This document shows positions 24,386-32,270 of a stretch of 64,000 nucleotides of DNA, piece by piece; positions within the stretch are counted from its first letter, which is position 1, and every line of letters starts with the position of its first letter. Position numbers and translations under genes: made by a program. The stretch is from Bradyrhizobium diazoefficiens USDA 110 (GTDB taxonomy: Bacteria > Pseudomonadota > Alphaproteobacteria > Rhizobiales > Xanthobacteraceae): positions 3,520,001-3,584,000 of the forward strand of contig NC_004463.1 of assembly GCF_000011365.1 (NCBI RefSeq), in the 5' to 3' direction. The notes beneath the pieces are model-generated. The model was not told the DNA's origin. It saw only the letters and a list, made by a program, of their open reading frames with translations, and searched no databases.

Positions 24386-25462
24386 ATGGCTGGCTCAAAA
24401 ATAACAAAAGACGTCTTCGGAACGCTGCCGGACGGCCGCAATGTCGAGCGCATCGTGCTGCGCGGCGAGGGCGGCTTTGAAGCCCGTATCATCACCCATG
24501 GCGCGGTGATCCAGGCGCTGATCGCGCCGGACGCCAAGGGCGGCTACGACGATGTCGTGCTCGGCCACGACGCCTTCGCCGGCTATCTCGCCGAACGAAA
24601 ATTCCTGGGCGCCACCGTCGGCCGCTACGCCAACCGTATCGCCAGGGGACAGTTCTCGCTCGACGGCGAGACGGTGCAGCTTCCCGTCAACAATGGCCCG
24701 AATGCGCTGCATGGCGGCCTCGACGGGTTCGACCGCAAGCTCTGGGCGATCGCCGGGATCGAAGAGGGCGCCGAGCCCGCGGTGACGCTCACCTATACGA
24801 GCCCGCACGGCGAGGAGAATTATCCGGGCCGGCTCGATGTGCGCCTGACCTATCGCGTCACCGGCCCCGCCGAGCTGTCGCTGATGATGGAGGCGCGGAC
24901 GGACCGGCCGACCATCGTCAATTTGACCAACCACAGCTTCTTCAATCTCGAAGGCGCGACATCAGGCACGTCCATTCTCGACCACAGACTGACGGTCGCA
25001 GCCGAGCATTTCCTCGCGATCGATCCCACCGCCATTCCGCTGCCGGAGCCGCCGCGCGCGGTGGCCGGCACGCCGTTCGACTTCCGCAACCCGCATGCCG
25101 TAGGCGAGCGCATCCGCGAAAACGATCGGCAATTGCAGAGCGGCAGGGGTTACGACCACACCTACTGCCTCGGCCGCGACGGCAAGCTCGCGCTCGCGGC
25201 ACGGCTGGAAGCCCCGCGTTCAGGACGCATCATGGAGCTGTTCACCAATCAGCCCGGCATCCAGGTCTATTCCGGCAACTATCTCGACGGCACGATCTCG
25301 GGCAAGGGCGGCAAGCTGATCCGACAATCGGACGCCATGTGTCTCGAGCCGCACATCTGGCCCGACGCGCCGAACCGGCCGGACTTTCCGAGTCCGCGCC
25401 TCGATCCCGGCCAAGTCTACCGGCATCACACCGTCTATCGCTTTGCAGTGAGGGCGCCATGA
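24386..25462 (+). CDS. galM: Aldose 1-epimerase (galactose mutarotase)
   Basis: 358 aa cytoplasmic GalM. Landmarks are GATVGRYANRIARGQF, NNGPNALHGGLDGFDRKLW, the catalytic-histidine region VNLTNHSFFNLEG, the FDFRNPHAVG segment, and a C-terminal glutamate region CLEPHIWPDAPN. It interconverts alpha and beta anomers so the dehydrogenase receives its preferred form. Starts 2 bases after the dehydrogenase stop and overlaps the lactonase gene by 4 bases. Confidence 0.92.
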   Translation: MAGSKITKDVFGTLPDGRNVERIVLRGEGGFEARIITHGAVIQALIAPDAKGGYDDVVLGHDAFAGYLAERKFLGATVGRYANRIARGQFSLDGETVQLPVNNGPNALHGGLDGFDRKLWAIAGIEEGAEPAVTLTYTSPHGEENYPGRLDVRLTYRVTGPAELSLMMEARTDRPTIVNLTNHSFFNLEGATSGTSILDHRLTVAAEHFLAIDPTAIPLPEPPRAVAGTPFDFRNPHAVGERIRENDRQLQSGRGYDHTYCLGRDGKLALAARLEAPRSGRIMELFTNQPGIQVYSGNYLDGTISGKGGKLIRQSDAMCLEPHIWPDAPNRPDFPSPRLDPGQVYRHHTVYRFAVRAP

Positions 25463-26340
25463 TGGAAGAAGTGCCGACCTCCGTGCTCTCCGCCGAGCAA
25501 TGTCATCTCGGCGAGGGGCCGACCTATGACGTTACCACCGATACCGCCTGGTGGTTCGACATCCGCGAAGGACGCCTGTTCGAGGCGCATCTCGGCGGCG
25601 GCAGCATCCGCGTCCACGCGCTCGGCCGAATGGCGAGCGCGCTCGGACGCATCGATGCCGACCGGCAGTTGATCGTCGCGGAAGACGGCCTCTATATCCG
25701 CAGTCTCGCCGACGGCGCGATGACGCTGTTCTGCCCGCTCGACGCCGACAATCCCACGACGCGCTCCAATGATTGCCGCGTGCACCAGTCCGGCACGTTC
25801 TGGATCGGCACCATGGGCAAGAAGGCCGAGCCGAGGGCAGGGGCGATCTACGCGCTCCATCGCGGCAAGATCTCGACGCTGTTTCCCGGCATCAGCATTC
25901 CCAACTCGATCTGCTTCTCGCCGGATGGCGCGACCGGCTACTTCACCGACACCCCGCGCGCGGTGCTCTACGCCGTCCCGCTCAATCCTGCGACCGGATT
26001 GCCGCGCGGCGAGCCGGAGGTGCTGCTCCGCCACACCGGCATCGGCGGCCTCGACGGCTCGGTGTGCGATGCCGACGGGCAGATCTGGAATGCGTGCTGG
26101 GGCGCGAGCCGGATCGACGTCTACTCTCCGCAGGGCGAGCGCCTGCGCTCGCTGAGTGTGCCGGCCAAGCAGGCGAGCTGCCCGGCCTTCGTCGGCCCTG
26201 ACCTGTCGCGTCTCCTCGTCACCTCGGCCTGGCAGGATATGGACGCGGCGGCACGCGCTGCCGATCCGCAAGCCGGCTGCACGTTTTTATTGGAGGCATC
26301 CGCGCGCGGTCGCGCGGAGCCCGACGTCAAGCTCGCATAG
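25459..26340 (+). CDS. SMP-30/gluconolactonase family lactonase
   Basis: 293 aa six-bladed beta-propeller of the SMP-30 family. Metal-ligand regions visible: LGEGPTYD near residue 17-24 (Glu), ISIPNSICFSPDG near 150 (Asn) and GGLDGSVCDADGQIW near 200 (Asp). Hydrolyses the aldono-lactone made by the dehydrogenase to the sugar acid. An ATG pair (25459 and 25462) allows two starts; the first overlaps the galM stop. The aldonate dehydratase expected next in the path is not in this window. Confidence 0.88.
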   Translation: MMEEVPTSVLSAEQCHLGEGPTYDVTTDTAWWFDIREGRLFEAHLGGGSIRVHALGRMASALGRIDADRQLIVAEDGLYIRSLADGAMTLFCPLDADNPTTRSNDCRVHQSGTFWIGTMGKKAEPRAGAIYALHRGKISTLFPGISIPNSICFSPDGATGYFTDTPRAVLYAVPLNPATGLPRGEPEVLLRHTGIGGLDGSVCDADGQIWNACWGASRIDVYSPQGERLRSLSVPAKQASCPAFVGPDLSRLLVTSAWQDMDAAARAADPQAGCTFLLEASARGRAEPDVKLA

Positions 26341-26412
26341 GAGGCCCGGAGCCGCACACGACGAACGTTCTCGACGACACGAAAAACAGTCTGACACCCA
26401 AGGGAGTGAAGC

Positions 26413-27486
26413 ATGCTGAAACTGAAGACGACATTCCTCGCGCTGGCGCTGGCCGGCGCTGCGACGATGGCCGCGGGCGTCACCGCCTCCGCGCAGGACA
26501 AGGCGACCGTCGGCATCGCCATGCCGACCAAATCGTCGGCGCGCTGGATCGACGACGGCAACAACATGGTCAAGGTGCTGAAGGAGCGCGGCTACAACAC
26601 CGACCTGCAATATGCCGAGGACGACATCCCGAACCAGCTCTCGCAGGTCGAGAACATGGTGACCAAGGGCGCGAAGGCGCTGGTGATCGCCGCGATCGAC
26701 GGCACCACGCTGTCCGACGTGCTCAAGCAGGCGAAAGCAAAAGGCATCACGGTGATTGCCTATGACCGCCTGATCCGCGGCACGCCGAACGTCGACTATT
26801 ACGCGACCTTCGACAATTTCCAGGTCGGCGTGCTCCAGGCGGAGTCGCTCGTGCAGGGTCTCGGCCTGAAGGACGGCAAGGGTCCGTTCAACATCGAGCT
26901 GTTCGGCGGCTCGCCCGACGACAACAACGCCTACTTCTTCTACAACGGCGCCATGAGCGTGCTGAAGCCCTACATCGACAGCGGCAAGCTCGTCGTCGTG
27001 TCCGGCCAGATGGGCATGGACAAGGTCGCGACCCTGCGCTGGGACGGCGCCACCGCGCAGGCCCGCATGGACAACCTGCTCAGCGCCTACTACGGCAACA
27101 AGAAGGTCAACGCCGTGCTGTCGCCCTATGACGGCCTCTCGATCGGCATCATCTCCTCGCTGAAGGGCGTGGGCTATGGCAGCGCCGACCAGCCGATGCC
27201 CGTCATCTCGGGCCAGGACGCCGAGGTGCCCTCGATCAAGGCGATGCTGCGCGGCGATCAGTATTCGACCATCTTCAAGGACACCCGCGATCTCGCCAAG
27301 GTGACCGCCGACATGGTCGACGCCGCGCTCGCCGGCAAGCAGGTCACGGTCAACGACACCAACACCTATGAGAACGGCGTCAAGAAGGTTCCGTCCTATC
27401 TGCTCAAGCCGGTCGTGGTCTACAAGGACAATTGGGAGAAGGTTCTGGTGGACAGCGGCTACTACAAGAAGTCGCAGTTCCAGTAA
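26413..27486 (+). CDS. chvE: Multiple-sugar-binding periplasmic protein, ChvE-like
   Basis: 357 aa. Sec signal to about residue 28 (ASAQ). ChvE-type text: [87 protein letters not shown]. In Agrobacterium ChvE binds galactose, arabinose, xylose and other aldoses and acts with gguAB. Start ATG at 26413 after AAGGGAG. It lies 72 bases after the lactonase gene, so may be in the same operon or have its own promoter. Confidence 0.92.
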   Translation: MLKLKTTFLALALAGAATMAAGVTASAQDKATVGIAMPTKSSARWIDDGNNMVKVLKERGYNTDLQYAEDDIPNQLSQVENMVTKGAKALVIAAIDGTTLSDVLKQAKAKGITVIAYDRLIRGTPNVDYYATFDNFQVGVLQAESLVQGLGLKDGKGPFNIELFGGSPDDNNAYFFYNGAMSVLKPYIDSGKLVVVSGQMGMDKVATLRWDGATAQARMDNLLSAYYGNKKVNAVLSPYDGLSIGIISSLKGVGYGSADQPMPVISGQDAEVPSIKAMLRGDQYSTIFKDTRDLAKVTADMVDAALAGKQVTVNDTNTYENGVKKVPSYLLKPVVVYKDNWEKVLVDSGYYKKSQFQ

Positions 27487-27499
27487 GACTCTTTCGTCT

Positions 27500-27627
27500 C
27501 CCTCGCCCCGCTCTTGCGGGGAGAGGGCGGGGTGAGGGGCTCTCTCCACACGGGCAGTTACCCTTGCGGAGACTCCCCCTCACCCGATCGCTACGCGATC
27601 GACCTCTCCCCGCAAGCGGGGAGAGGT
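27500..27627. repeat. Palindromic intergenic repeat between chvE and gguA
   Basis: Blocks CTCGCCCCGCTCTTGCGGGG (left) and CCTCTCCCCGCAAGCGGGGA (right) are self-complementary and also pair with each other; a middle hairpin uses GATCGCTACGCGATC. Same family as 17699-17858. Transcribed, it would fold strongly and could lower gguA-gguB expression relative to chvE. Confidence 0.7.
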
Positions 27628-27654
27628 GAAGTCAGCGACCAAGGGACAACGACG

Positions 27655-29232
27655 ATGACCGCCATGCTGGAGATGCGCAACGTCAGCAAGAGCTTTGCCG
27701 GCGTCCAGGCGCTGCGCGACGTCAACTTCTCGGTTCACGCCGGGCAGATCCACGCGCTTGTCGGCGAGAACGGCGCAGGCAAGTCCACGCTGATGAAGGT
27801 GCTCAGCGGCGTCTATCCGCACGGCAGCTACGAGGGCACCATCATCTTCGAGGGCGAGGAGCGCCGCTTCCGCGACATCAACGATTCCGAGGCGCTCGGC
27901 ATCATCATCATCCACCAGGAGCTGGCGTTGATCCCGTTGATGTCGATCGCCGAAAACATCTTCCTGTCGCATCCGCCGTCGAAATTCGGCGTGATCGACC
28001 GCGACGAGGTGTACCGGCGCACGCGCGAGCTGCTGGCGCAGGTCGGCCTGAGGGAATCGCCGGATACGCTGATCACCGACCTCGGCGTCGGCAAGCAGCA
28101 GCTGGTCGAGATCGCCAAGGCGCTGTCCAAGCGGGTGCGGATGCTGATCCTGGACGAGCCGACCGCGAGCCTCAACGAAGCCGATAGTGCCGCATTGCTC
28201 GAACGCCTGATGGCGTTCCGCGAGCAGGGCATCGGCTCGATCCTGATCTCGCACAAGCTCAACGAGGTGGCCAAGGTCGCCGACCACATCACCGTGCTGC
28301 GCGACGGCCGCACCGTCGACAGCATCGACTGCCGTGCCGAGCCGATCCAGGAAGACCGCATCATCCGCAGCATGGTCAACCGCGATCTCGCCCATCGCTT
28401 CCCCGAGCGCAGCGTGAAGATCGGCGAGCCCGTGCTCGCCATCGAGAACTGGTCGGTCTATCACCCCATTCATCCCGAGCGGCAGGTCATCAAGAACGTC
28501 AATTTCGGCGTCAAGCGCGGCGAGGTCGTCGGCATCGCCGGGCTGATGGGCGCCGGCCGCACCGAATTCGCCATGAGCCTGTTCGGCCGCTCCTGGGGCA
28601 CCAATATCAGCGGCTCGATCCGGCTCGAAGGCAGGGAGATCGTGCTGCCGAGCGTCGCCGCCGCGATCGACGCCGGCCTTGCCTATGTCACCGAGGACCG
28701 CAAGCAGCTCGGGCTGATCCTCGCCGACGACGTCCGCAAGAACATCACGCTCGCCAGCCTCGACCAGGTCGCGCCGGGGAGGGTGATCGACGACATCGCC
28801 GAGCTGAAGGTTGCCAGCGACTACAGGAACCGCATGCGCATCCGCTGCTCGGACGTCTACCAGGAGACCGGCCAGCTCTCCGGCGGCAACCAGCAGAAGG
28901 TGGTGCTGTCGAAATGGCTGATGACCGACCCCAAGGTGCTGATCCTGGACGAGCCGACAAGGGGCATCGACGTCGGTGCCAAATACGAGATTTACTGTAT
29001 CATCAACGAGCTTGCGGAGGCCGGCCGCGGCGTCGTGGTCATCTCCTCGGAGATGCCCGAGCTGCTCGGCATCTGCGACCGCATCTGCGTGATGAACGAC
29101 GGCGCTTTCGTCGGCGAGTTCTCCGGCACGGAAGCGACGCAGGAGAAGATCATGCGCGCCATCATGCGCAACCAGAGAAGCAACGGAAACGGCGTGCCTG
29201 AGGCCGCGGAGATGGGAGGATTGCAGCCATGA
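27655..29232 (+). CDS. gguA: Sugar ABC transporter ATPase with two nucleotide-binding domains, GguA/MmsA-like
   Basis: 525 aa. First domain: Walker A GENGAGKST near residues 36-44, signature DLGVGKQQLVEIAKAL, Walker B LILDEPTASL. Second domain: P-loop variant LMGAGRTEFAMSL, signature LSGGNQQKVVLSKWL, Walker B LILDEPTRGIDVGAKYE. The start at 27655 follows AAGGGACAACG; an ATG at 27664 is an alternative. The reading frame continues upstream through the palindromic repeat but that part is not protein-like. Overlaps gguB by 4 bases. Confidence 0.9.
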   Translation: MTAMLEMRNVSKSFAGVQALRDVNFSVHAGQIHALVGENGAGKSTLMKVLSGVYPHGSYEGTIIFEGEERRFRDINDSEALGIIIIHQELALIPLMSIAENIFLSHPPSKFGVIDRDEVYRRTRELLAQVGLRESPDTLITDLGVGKQQLVEIAKALSKRVRMLILDEPTASLNEADSAALLERLMAFREQGIGSILISHKLNEVAKVADHITVLRDGRTVDSIDCRAEPIQEDRIIRSMVNRDLAHRFPERSVKIGEPVLAIENWSVYHPIHPERQVIKNVNFGVKRGEVVGIAGLMGAGRTEFAMSLFGRSWGTNISGSIRLEGREIVLPSVAAAIDAGLAYVTEDRKQLGLILADDVRKNITLASLDQVAPGRVIDDIAELKVASDYRNRMRIRCSDVYQETGQLSGGNQQKVVLSKWLMTDPKVLILDEPTRGIDVGAKYEIYCIINELAEAGRGVVVISSEMPELLGICDRICVMNDGAFVGEFSGTEATQEKIMRAIMRNQRSNGNGVPEAAEMGGLQP

Positions 29233-30419
29233 CCGACAAGACGGTTTCGCTGCCCGAGGAGCGCCGGCACGGCAGCTTCATCAAGAATAATTTGCGCAAT
29301 TACGGCATGCTGATGTCGCTGATCGCGATCATGCTGTTCTTCCAGGTCATGACCGGCGGCACGCTGCTCCAGCCGCTCAATTTGACCAACCTGGTGCTCC
29401 AGAACAGCTACATCGTCATCATGGCGCTCGGCATGCTGCTGGTGATCGTCACCGGCCATATCGACCTCTCGGTCGGTTCGGTCGCGGGCTTCGTCGGCGC
29501 GGTGGCCGCCGTGCTGATGGTGACCTACAAGGTCGACTACACGCTGGCCTTCATCGCCTGCCTGCTGCTGGGCGCCGCGATCGGCGCGGCGCAGGGCTAT
29601 TGGGTGGCCTATTTCAAGATCCCGTCCTTCATCGTGACGCTGGCCGGCATGCTCGTGTTCAAGGGTCTTGCGCTTGCGGTGTTGCAGGGCCAGTCGCTCG
29701 GGCCGTTCCCGGCGACCTTCCAGAAACTGTCCTCGGGCTTCATTCCGGAGATCCTGCCCGAGGCCGGCACGCTGCATCCGACCTCCATGCTGATCGGCGC
29801 CGTGCTCGCGCTCGGCCTCGTTTATGTCAGCGCCAAGGGCCGGTCGCGCGAGCAGTCGCACGGCATCGAGGTCGAGCCTTATGCCTTCTTCCTCGGCAAG
29901 AGCATTTTGCTGGCCTGCGCCGTGCTCTACTTCACCTATCTGATCGCCTCGCATCGCGGCCTGCCCAACGTGCTGGTGATCATGGGCGCGCTGATCGCGC
30001 TCTACGGCTTCGTCACCCGTCGCACCGTGATCGGGCGGCAGATCTACGCGGTCGGTGGCAATGCCAAGGCGGCAAGCCTGTCGGGCATCAAGACCGAGCG
30101 GCTGACCTTCCTCACCTTCGTCAACATGGGCGTGCTGGCCGCGCTCGCCGGCCTCGTCTTCGCCGCGCGTCTCAACACCGCGACGCCGAAGGCGGGCCTG
30201 GGCTTCGAGCTCGACGTCATCGCCGCCTGCTTCATCGGCGGCGCCTCGGCCTATGGCGGCGTGGGCCGCGTCGGCGGCGCCGTGGTCGGCGCCATGATCA
30301 TGGGCGTGATGAACAACGGCATGTCCATCCTCGGCATCGGCATCGACTATCAGCAGGTCATCAAGGGCCTGGTGCTGCTGGGAGCGGTGTGCATCGACGT
30401 GTATAATCAGCGGCGGTGA
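29229..30419 (+). CDS. gguB: Sugar ABC transporter permease, GguB/MmsB-like
   Basis: 396 aa inner-membrane permease with about 10-11 helices, longer than RbsC (about 320) as is usual for the GguB/XylH group. The stretch MLLVIVTGHIDLSVGSVAGF near residues 69-88 is diagnostic, and IAACFIGGASAYGGVGRVG lies near 330. ATGA overlap with gguA. Completes the chvE-gguA-gguB importer. Confidence 0.92.
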   Translation: MTDKTVSLPEERRHGSFIKNNLRNYGMLMSLIAIMLFFQVMTGGTLLQPLNLTNLVLQNSYIVIMALGMLLVIVTGHIDLSVGSVAGFVGAVAAVLMVTYKVDYTLAFIACLLLGAAIGAAQGYWVAYFKIPSFIVTLAGMLVFKGLALAVLQGQSLGPFPATFQKLSSGFIPEILPEAGTLHPTSMLIGAVLALGLVYVSAKGRSREQSHGIEVEPYAFFLGKSILLACAVLYFTYLIASHRGLPNVLVIMGALIALYGFVTRRTVIGRQIYAVGGNAKAASLSGIKTERLTFLTFVNMGVLAALAGLVFAARLNTATPKAGLGFELDVIAACFIGGASAYGGVGRVGGAVVGAMIMGVMNNGMSILGIGIDYQQVIKGLVLLGAVCIDVYNQRR

Positions 30420-30429
30420 GTGGACTGTT

Positions 30430-30514
30430 GTAGGGTCGGCAAAGGCGCGTAAGCGCCGTGCCTACCACCTTTCTACGATCGCGCGAGAAGTGGTGGGCAC
30501 GCGTCCACCCTACG
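30430..30514. repeat. Degenerate palindromic repeat, GTAGGGTGGGC family
   Basis: Arms TAGGGTCGGCAAAGGCGC on the left and CCACCCTACG on the right, with nested GTGCCTACCAC (30458) and GTGGTGGGCAC (30490). Related to 7381-7474 but with mismatches. It lies between gguB and the small minus-strand gene, in a probable terminator position. Confidence 0.55.
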
Positions 30515-30521
30515 GCAGCCG

Positions 30522-30677
30522 CTACTGCGTCGTGAATAGCACCGCCGCGATGGCGACGGAGAGGCTGACCGCCGAGACGGTCGCCACGGTTGACAGTACC
30601 CCCATGCGCCTGAGTGCGATGGCGAACGCGATGATGATGGGGGTCGCGGTCATCAGCCCGATTTGTGCGTCGCTCAT
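30522..30677 (-). CDS. Possible small membrane protein, unknown
   Basis: 51 aa, begins MSDAQIGLMTATPIIIAFA and contains two hydrophobic stretches separated by LRRMG, so a two-helix hairpin in the membrane is possible. The ribosome site is weak (GGGAGCGG lies too far upstream). It diverges from norE. Kept because the composition is protein-like; it could equally be chance. Family not recognised. Confidence 0.4.
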   Translation of the reverse strand: MSDAQIGLMTATPIIIAFAIALRRMGVLSTVATVSAVSLSVAIAAVLFTTQ

Positions 30678-30740
30678 ATCGTTGCTCGCCGCTCCCTGAA
30701 ATCCTGAGGTGGTTCCTACCGTGATCCGGGCGGGCGGACG

Positions 30741-30754
30741 TTGCGTCGGCGCAA
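30741..30754. promoter_or_regulatory. NnrR/Fnr-type box upstream of norE
   Basis: TTGCG-TCGG-CGCAA, a perfect 5-4-5 palindrome 93 bases upstream of the norE start. Crp/Fnr-family nitric oxide regulators of the NnrR/DNR type bind TTG-N8-CAA sites, and denitrification genes of Bradyrhizobium are under FixK2/NnrR control. The regulator gene itself is not in the window. Confidence 0.65.
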
Positions 30755-30775
30755 ACAAGCCGGCGCATTCCACCA

Positions 30776-30793
30776 GTTTGTCCGCCGACAAAC
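30776..30793. promoter_or_regulatory. Second palindrome upstream of norE
   Basis: GTTTGTC-CGCC-GACAAAC, perfect 7-bp arms with a 4-base spacer, 53 bases upstream of norE and 22 bases after the NnrR-like box. It could be a separate operator or a leader hairpin in the norE transcript. Confidence 0.5.
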
Positions 30794-30846
30794 TCGGATC
30801 GGGGCAGGCGGGCTAAGTCTGTCCGGTGTCCTGATCCGGAAGGCAG

Positions 30847-31422
30847 ATGTCGGCAACCGATTGCGAACAACAGGGAACCGGCTGGGGCATCCTCGAGGAT
30901 CTCCCCGGCGATCCCATGATCTGGGTGCTGATCTTCAGCGAGCTGGCCGCGTTCGGCCTGTTCCTCGGTGCCTTCATCGTCGCCCGCGCCATTCATCCCG
31001 CGATGTTCGCGGCCGGACAGGCCACGCTCGATGCGCATCTCGCCGGGCTCAACACAATCGTCCTGGTGACCAGCGGCTGGGCCGCCGCCCGCGGCACGGC
31101 CGCCGCACGGGCTCGCCGCAAGCAGGCCGCGCGCGGCTGGCTGTTCGGTGCCATGGCCCTCGGCGGCGTCTTCATCGCGATCAAGCTGCTCGAATATGCC
31201 GGCGAGATCGCGCAGGGAAACGGGCTGGAGACCAGCCCGTTCTTCACGCTGTACTTCCTTCTCACCGGCTTTCATCTTCTGCATGTCGGCCTCGGCATCG
31301 TGATCCTGGCCGTGGTTTCCCGGAGGGCGGAGGTGATCGGCGTCGAGACGGGGGCCGCCTTCTGGCACATGGTCGACCTGCTCTGGATCGTCATGTTTCC
31401 GATCCTGTATCTGGTGCGCTGA
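30847..31422 (+). CDS. norE: NorE-type cytochrome c oxidase subunit III family protein
   Basis: 191 aa with about five membrane helices. Opens with ILEDLPGDPMIWVLIFSELAAFGLFL, split here as GDPMIWVLIFSEL at residues 21-33, the usual NorE start, and ends FWHMVDLLWIVMFPILYLVR. NorE is an accessory protein that improves nitric oxide reductase activity but is not part of the enzyme core. Start ATG after GGAAGGCAG. It overlaps norF by one base (TGATG). Confidence 0.9.
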   Translation: MSATDCEQQGTGWGILEDLPGDPMIWVLIFSELAAFGLFLGAFIVARAIHPAMFAAGQATLDAHLAGLNTIVLVTSGWAAARGTAAARARRKQAARGWLFGAMALGGVFIAIKLLEYAGEIAQGNGLETSPFFTLYFLLTGFHLLHVGLGIVILAVVSRRAEVIGVETGAAFWHMVDLLWIVMFPILYLVR

Positions 31423-31685
31423 TGATGCCGGATCGTCTCGACCTCACATGGATCGTGCTGGTCGGCCTCGCGCTCGCGACCGTCCTGGTGCCATCCCTTG
31501 TGACGCGTCCGCTGCTCGGCAACGCCCTGCTGCTGACCTTCGCCGCACTCAAGGGCCGCCGGATCGTGCTCGATTTCCTCGATCTCCGCGCCGCGCCGGC
31601 GCTCTGGCGCGGCCTCGTGAGCGCCTGGGTCGTCATCGTCGTGCTGTTTGCCTGGTCCGTGTCGGCCGTCGTCGCCCTGATCTGA
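31422..31685 (+). CDS. norF: NorF-like small membrane protein
   Basis: 87 aa. Two or three membrane helices: residues about 9-27, 31-47 and 62-85. The charged middle ALKGRRIVLDFLDLR, then WRGLVSAWVVIVVLF, are typical of NorF. It starts MM at 31422 inside the norE stop (TGATG), so translation is coupled. NorF accompanies NorE in many denitrifiers. Short proteins are harder to assign, but position and pattern agree. Confidence 0.82.
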   Translation: MMPDRLDLTWIVLVGLALATVLVPSLVTRPLLGNALLLTFAALKGRRIVLDFLDLRAAPALWRGLVSAWVVIVVLFAWSVSAVVALI

Positions 31686-31780
31686 CGCGCTCATTGCGCC
31701 CTGACAAAGAACCGGCCGCGCGAAGCGGCAATAAATCGCAGCATCGGACCTCGACAGGAATCAACCGGAAAGGATTGGCA

Positions 31781-32233
31781 ATGGCTGAACGCCTGACCAA
31801 GTCGGCCGCTCGAAACGTCTTCTACGGCGGCTCGGCTTTTTTCTTCGCCATCTTCATAGGGCTGACGGCGCACAGCCATTACTACATGGCCACGACCTCG
31901 ACCGACGCGTCGACGCTGACGTCGTCGGTCGCCCGCGGCAAGCATGTCTGGGAGAAGAACTCCTGCATCAACTGCCACACCTTGCTCGGTGAGGGCGCCT
32001 ATTTCGCGCCCGAGGTCGGCAACGTCTGGGATCGCTGGGGCGGCAAGGAAGATCCGGCAAGCGCGCGCGAAACGCTGAAGGCCTGGATGCAGTCGCAGCC
32101 GTCGGGCGCCGAGGGCCGGCGGCAGATGCCGCAGTTCAACCTGACCGACCAGGAGCTCAACGATCTTGCCGACTTCCTGCAATGGGTGAGCACGATCAAG
32201 CGCCAGGACTGGCCGCCGAATAAGGCCGGTTGA
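31781..32233 (+). CDS. norC: Nitric oxide reductase subunit C (membrane-anchored cytochrome c)
   Basis: 150 aa. One uncleaved membrane anchor at residues about 13-35, then a single c-type heme motif SCINCH (Cys62, Cys65, His66) followed by TLLGEGAYFAPEVGN, the conserved NorC stretch. A distal methionine lies in RRQMPQFNLT. It receives electrons from periplasmic carriers and passes them to NorB. Start after AAAGGATTGGCA; 95 bases after norF, 37 before norB. Confidence 0.97.
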   Translation: MAERLTKSAARNVFYGGSAFFFAIFIGLTAHSHYYMATTSTDASTLTSSVARGKHVWEKNSCINCHTLLGEGAYFAPEVGNVWDRWGGKEDPASARETLKAWMQSQPSGAEGRRQMPQFNLTDQELNDLADFLQWVSTIKRQDWPPNKAG

Positions 32234-32270
32234 GCGCCGCTAATCCTCTTTCAAGACAGAGAGAACCGAG

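Noticed and set aside
27500..27627. CRISPR-like repeat array
   Set aside because: The repeat units are inverted and only two, with no regular spacers and no cas genes; it is a palindromic intergenic repeat.
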